Positions 42,806 through 43,224 of a DNA stretch of 43,224 nucleotides are shown in pieces (positions within the stretch are counted from its first letter, which is position 1; every line of letters starts with the position of its first letter). The position numbers were made by a program, and so were the translations under genes. The stretch comes from Bdellovibrionales bacterium (lineage in GTDB: Bacteria; Bdellovibrionota; Bdellovibrionia; Bdellovibrionales; UBA1609), in the NCBI GenBank assembly GCA_028819305.1, contig JAPPLY010000088.1, positions 1 through 43,224 of the forward strand. Direction: 5' to 3'. Under the pieces are notes generated by a model, which saw nothing but the letters and a program-made list of their open reading frames with translations, did not search any database and had not been told where the DNA came from.

Positions 42806-42831
42806 AAAAATGTTCTACGTAGAACATTTTT
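42806..42831. promoter_or_regulatory. parS-like centromere site
   Basis: A 26-bp perfect palindrome with core TGTTCTACGTAGAACA (42811-42826), flanked by A5 and T5. The general bacterial parS consensus is TGTTnCACGTGAAACA; this core keeps TGTT, ACGT and AACA and changes the two inner bases on both sides in a matched way. Its place upstream of parA supports the call. A terminator is the alternative, but the stem is AT-rich. Confidence 0.6.
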
Positions 42832-43038
42832 TATTACGAGAATATATTTCGGAGGGAGTGGGGCTTGTATAGATAGCTAGATCCATACACTTCCCCCTTT
42901 CGCGGGAGGACAGGCACCCTTAAAGAAGCTTCCATTTAGCAGCTTTATGGCAAAACACATTCCTGAATCTTTGACCCTACTTTCTTTTGAAGAGCAAGAG
43001 TAAGAAAAAAGCGGGCATAGATTTTGCATAGATAGTTT

Positions 43039-43060
43039 TTATACCAATCGCATTTAAAAA
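43039..43060. repeat. Possible family A fragment before the last gene
   Basis: TTATACCAATCGCATTTAAAA matches the first ten or so bases of the family A head only. Confidence 0.3.
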
Positions 43061-43089
43061 CTATGGTACTCTATAGAAAGGAGAAGGAT

Positions 43090-43224
43090 ATGAATAAATC
43101 CACAATATCGCCAGCAGATGAGATTTGGATTCTTATAAAAGAGACTCAAAAGAATTTAAAGCAGTTTTCGGCTGAGGCAGAAAAGCGACAGGCTGAGGCA
43201 GAAAAGCGACAGGCTGAGGCAGAA
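43090..43224 (+). CDS. Coiled-coil protein with 7-residue tandem repeats (partial; DUF3782-like)
   Basis: Starts at ATG 43090 after AAAGGAG and runs off the window with 45 residues. MNKSTISPADEIWILIKET is followed by KNLKQFSAEAEKRQ and further AEAEKRQ units. The opening and heptad repeats resemble proteins in which a variable coiled coil leads to a DUF3782/PD-(D/E)XK-like domain, but that domain would be outside the window. It is transcribed away from parA. Confidence 0.65.
   Translation, partial: MNKSTISPADEIWILIKETQKNLKQFSAEAEKRQAEAEKRQAEAE
43171..43224 (+). repeat. 21-bp tandem repeats at the window end
   Basis: GCTGAGGCAGAAAAGCGACA plus G repeats at 43171-43191 and 43192-43212 with no mismatch, then a third partial unit to the window edge. 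Each codes AEAEKRQ. Identical units mean recent expansion. Confidence 0.9.

Larger units (their letters stand above)
42581..43089. other. 509-bp gap upstream of parA, AT-rich, with parS-like palindrome
   Basis: No gene is seen. It contains the palindrome at 42806-42831, loose matches to the DnaA box (CTATCCACC near 42669), a GGGGAAAG-like GC segment near 42900, and AAGAAGCTTCC near 42931 resembling the family A module. It lies between the parAB operon and a divergent coiled-coil gene. An origin is possible but not shown. Confidence 0.45.

Noticed and set aside
42581-43089. Replication origin upstream of parA
   Set aside because: Only loose DnaA-box matches and no dnaA, gidA or AT-rich unwinding repeats recognised.

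Overview
The window is a stretch of bacterial chromosome with AT-rich, densely packed genes. Gene order points to a deltaproteobacterial-type lineage in the broad sense (Bdellovibrionota or Myxococcota-like). parA-parB-bactofilin runs straight into an F-type ATP synthase operon with two b-type subunits (b', b, delta, alpha, gamma, beta, epsilon) and no atpB/atpE. There is also an mdh-sucC-sucD-ndk block and a Tad-like TadB/TadC pair. Lineage is inferred from recalled synteny only; no species is claimed. The heavy load of short dispersed repeats resembles host-associated genomes such as Rickettsia.

Layout. 1-157 is the C-terminal tail of an Rpn/PD-(D/E)XK-type protein, followed by about 800 bp of repeats. 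976-5814 holds nadE, a DnaQ-like exonuclease, a RodZ-like protein, a TPR lipoprotein and ndk. 5993-9590 holds sucD, sucC, mdh and a tiny histone-H1-like protein made of five 13-residue repeats. 9690-12764 holds TadB-like and TadC-like proteins, a small exported protein and a Ser/Thr kinase with a PEGA-like tail. 12809-16984 holds uppP, a Cys/Met-metabolism PLP enzyme whose stop codon lies inside tRNA-Phe, and a sigma-54 activator. 17030-23424 holds an AI-2E permease, a cyclic-nucleotide-binding protein, a BatE-like TPR/SH3 protein, a 47-residue membrane protein missing from the ORF track, a transaldolase, dapB, dapA and a Cys-rich lipoprotein. 23710-33853 holds ftsK, dnaB, rplI, rpsF (no rpsR between them), a double-FHA protein with a 15-C tract, and mfd. 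33975-42580 is the ATP synthase operon, bactofilin, parB and parA, all on the minus strand. A parS-like palindrome lies upstream of parA. The window ends inside a coiled-coil gene with 21-bp tandem repeats.

The most unusual signal is in the repeats. Family A (consensus near TTATACCGAAYCGGTATAGA, sometimes with TTATACC/GGTATAA ends and an internal AGAAGAAGCTTACAGAAACC module) occurs in at least fifteen places. It lies between genes and in frame inside nadE, the kinase and mfd, and it is read in different frames in different genes. This is the behaviour known from Rickettsia palindromic elements. Family B overlaps the stop codons of atpA and the BatE-like gene, giving two unrelated proteins the same last residues (KAKGF). 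A third element of about 115 bp, present twice, folds into a branched structure whose stems differ between copies by compensatory changes.

Most genes are housekeeping: NAD synthesis, part of the TCA cycle, lysine/peptidoglycan precursors, undecaprenyl phosphate recycling, replication, repair, chromosome segregation and ATP synthesis. Pilus-type secretion, kinase and FHA genes add a possible signalling layer. All calls rest on reading the sequence and translated ORFs; no database search was run.
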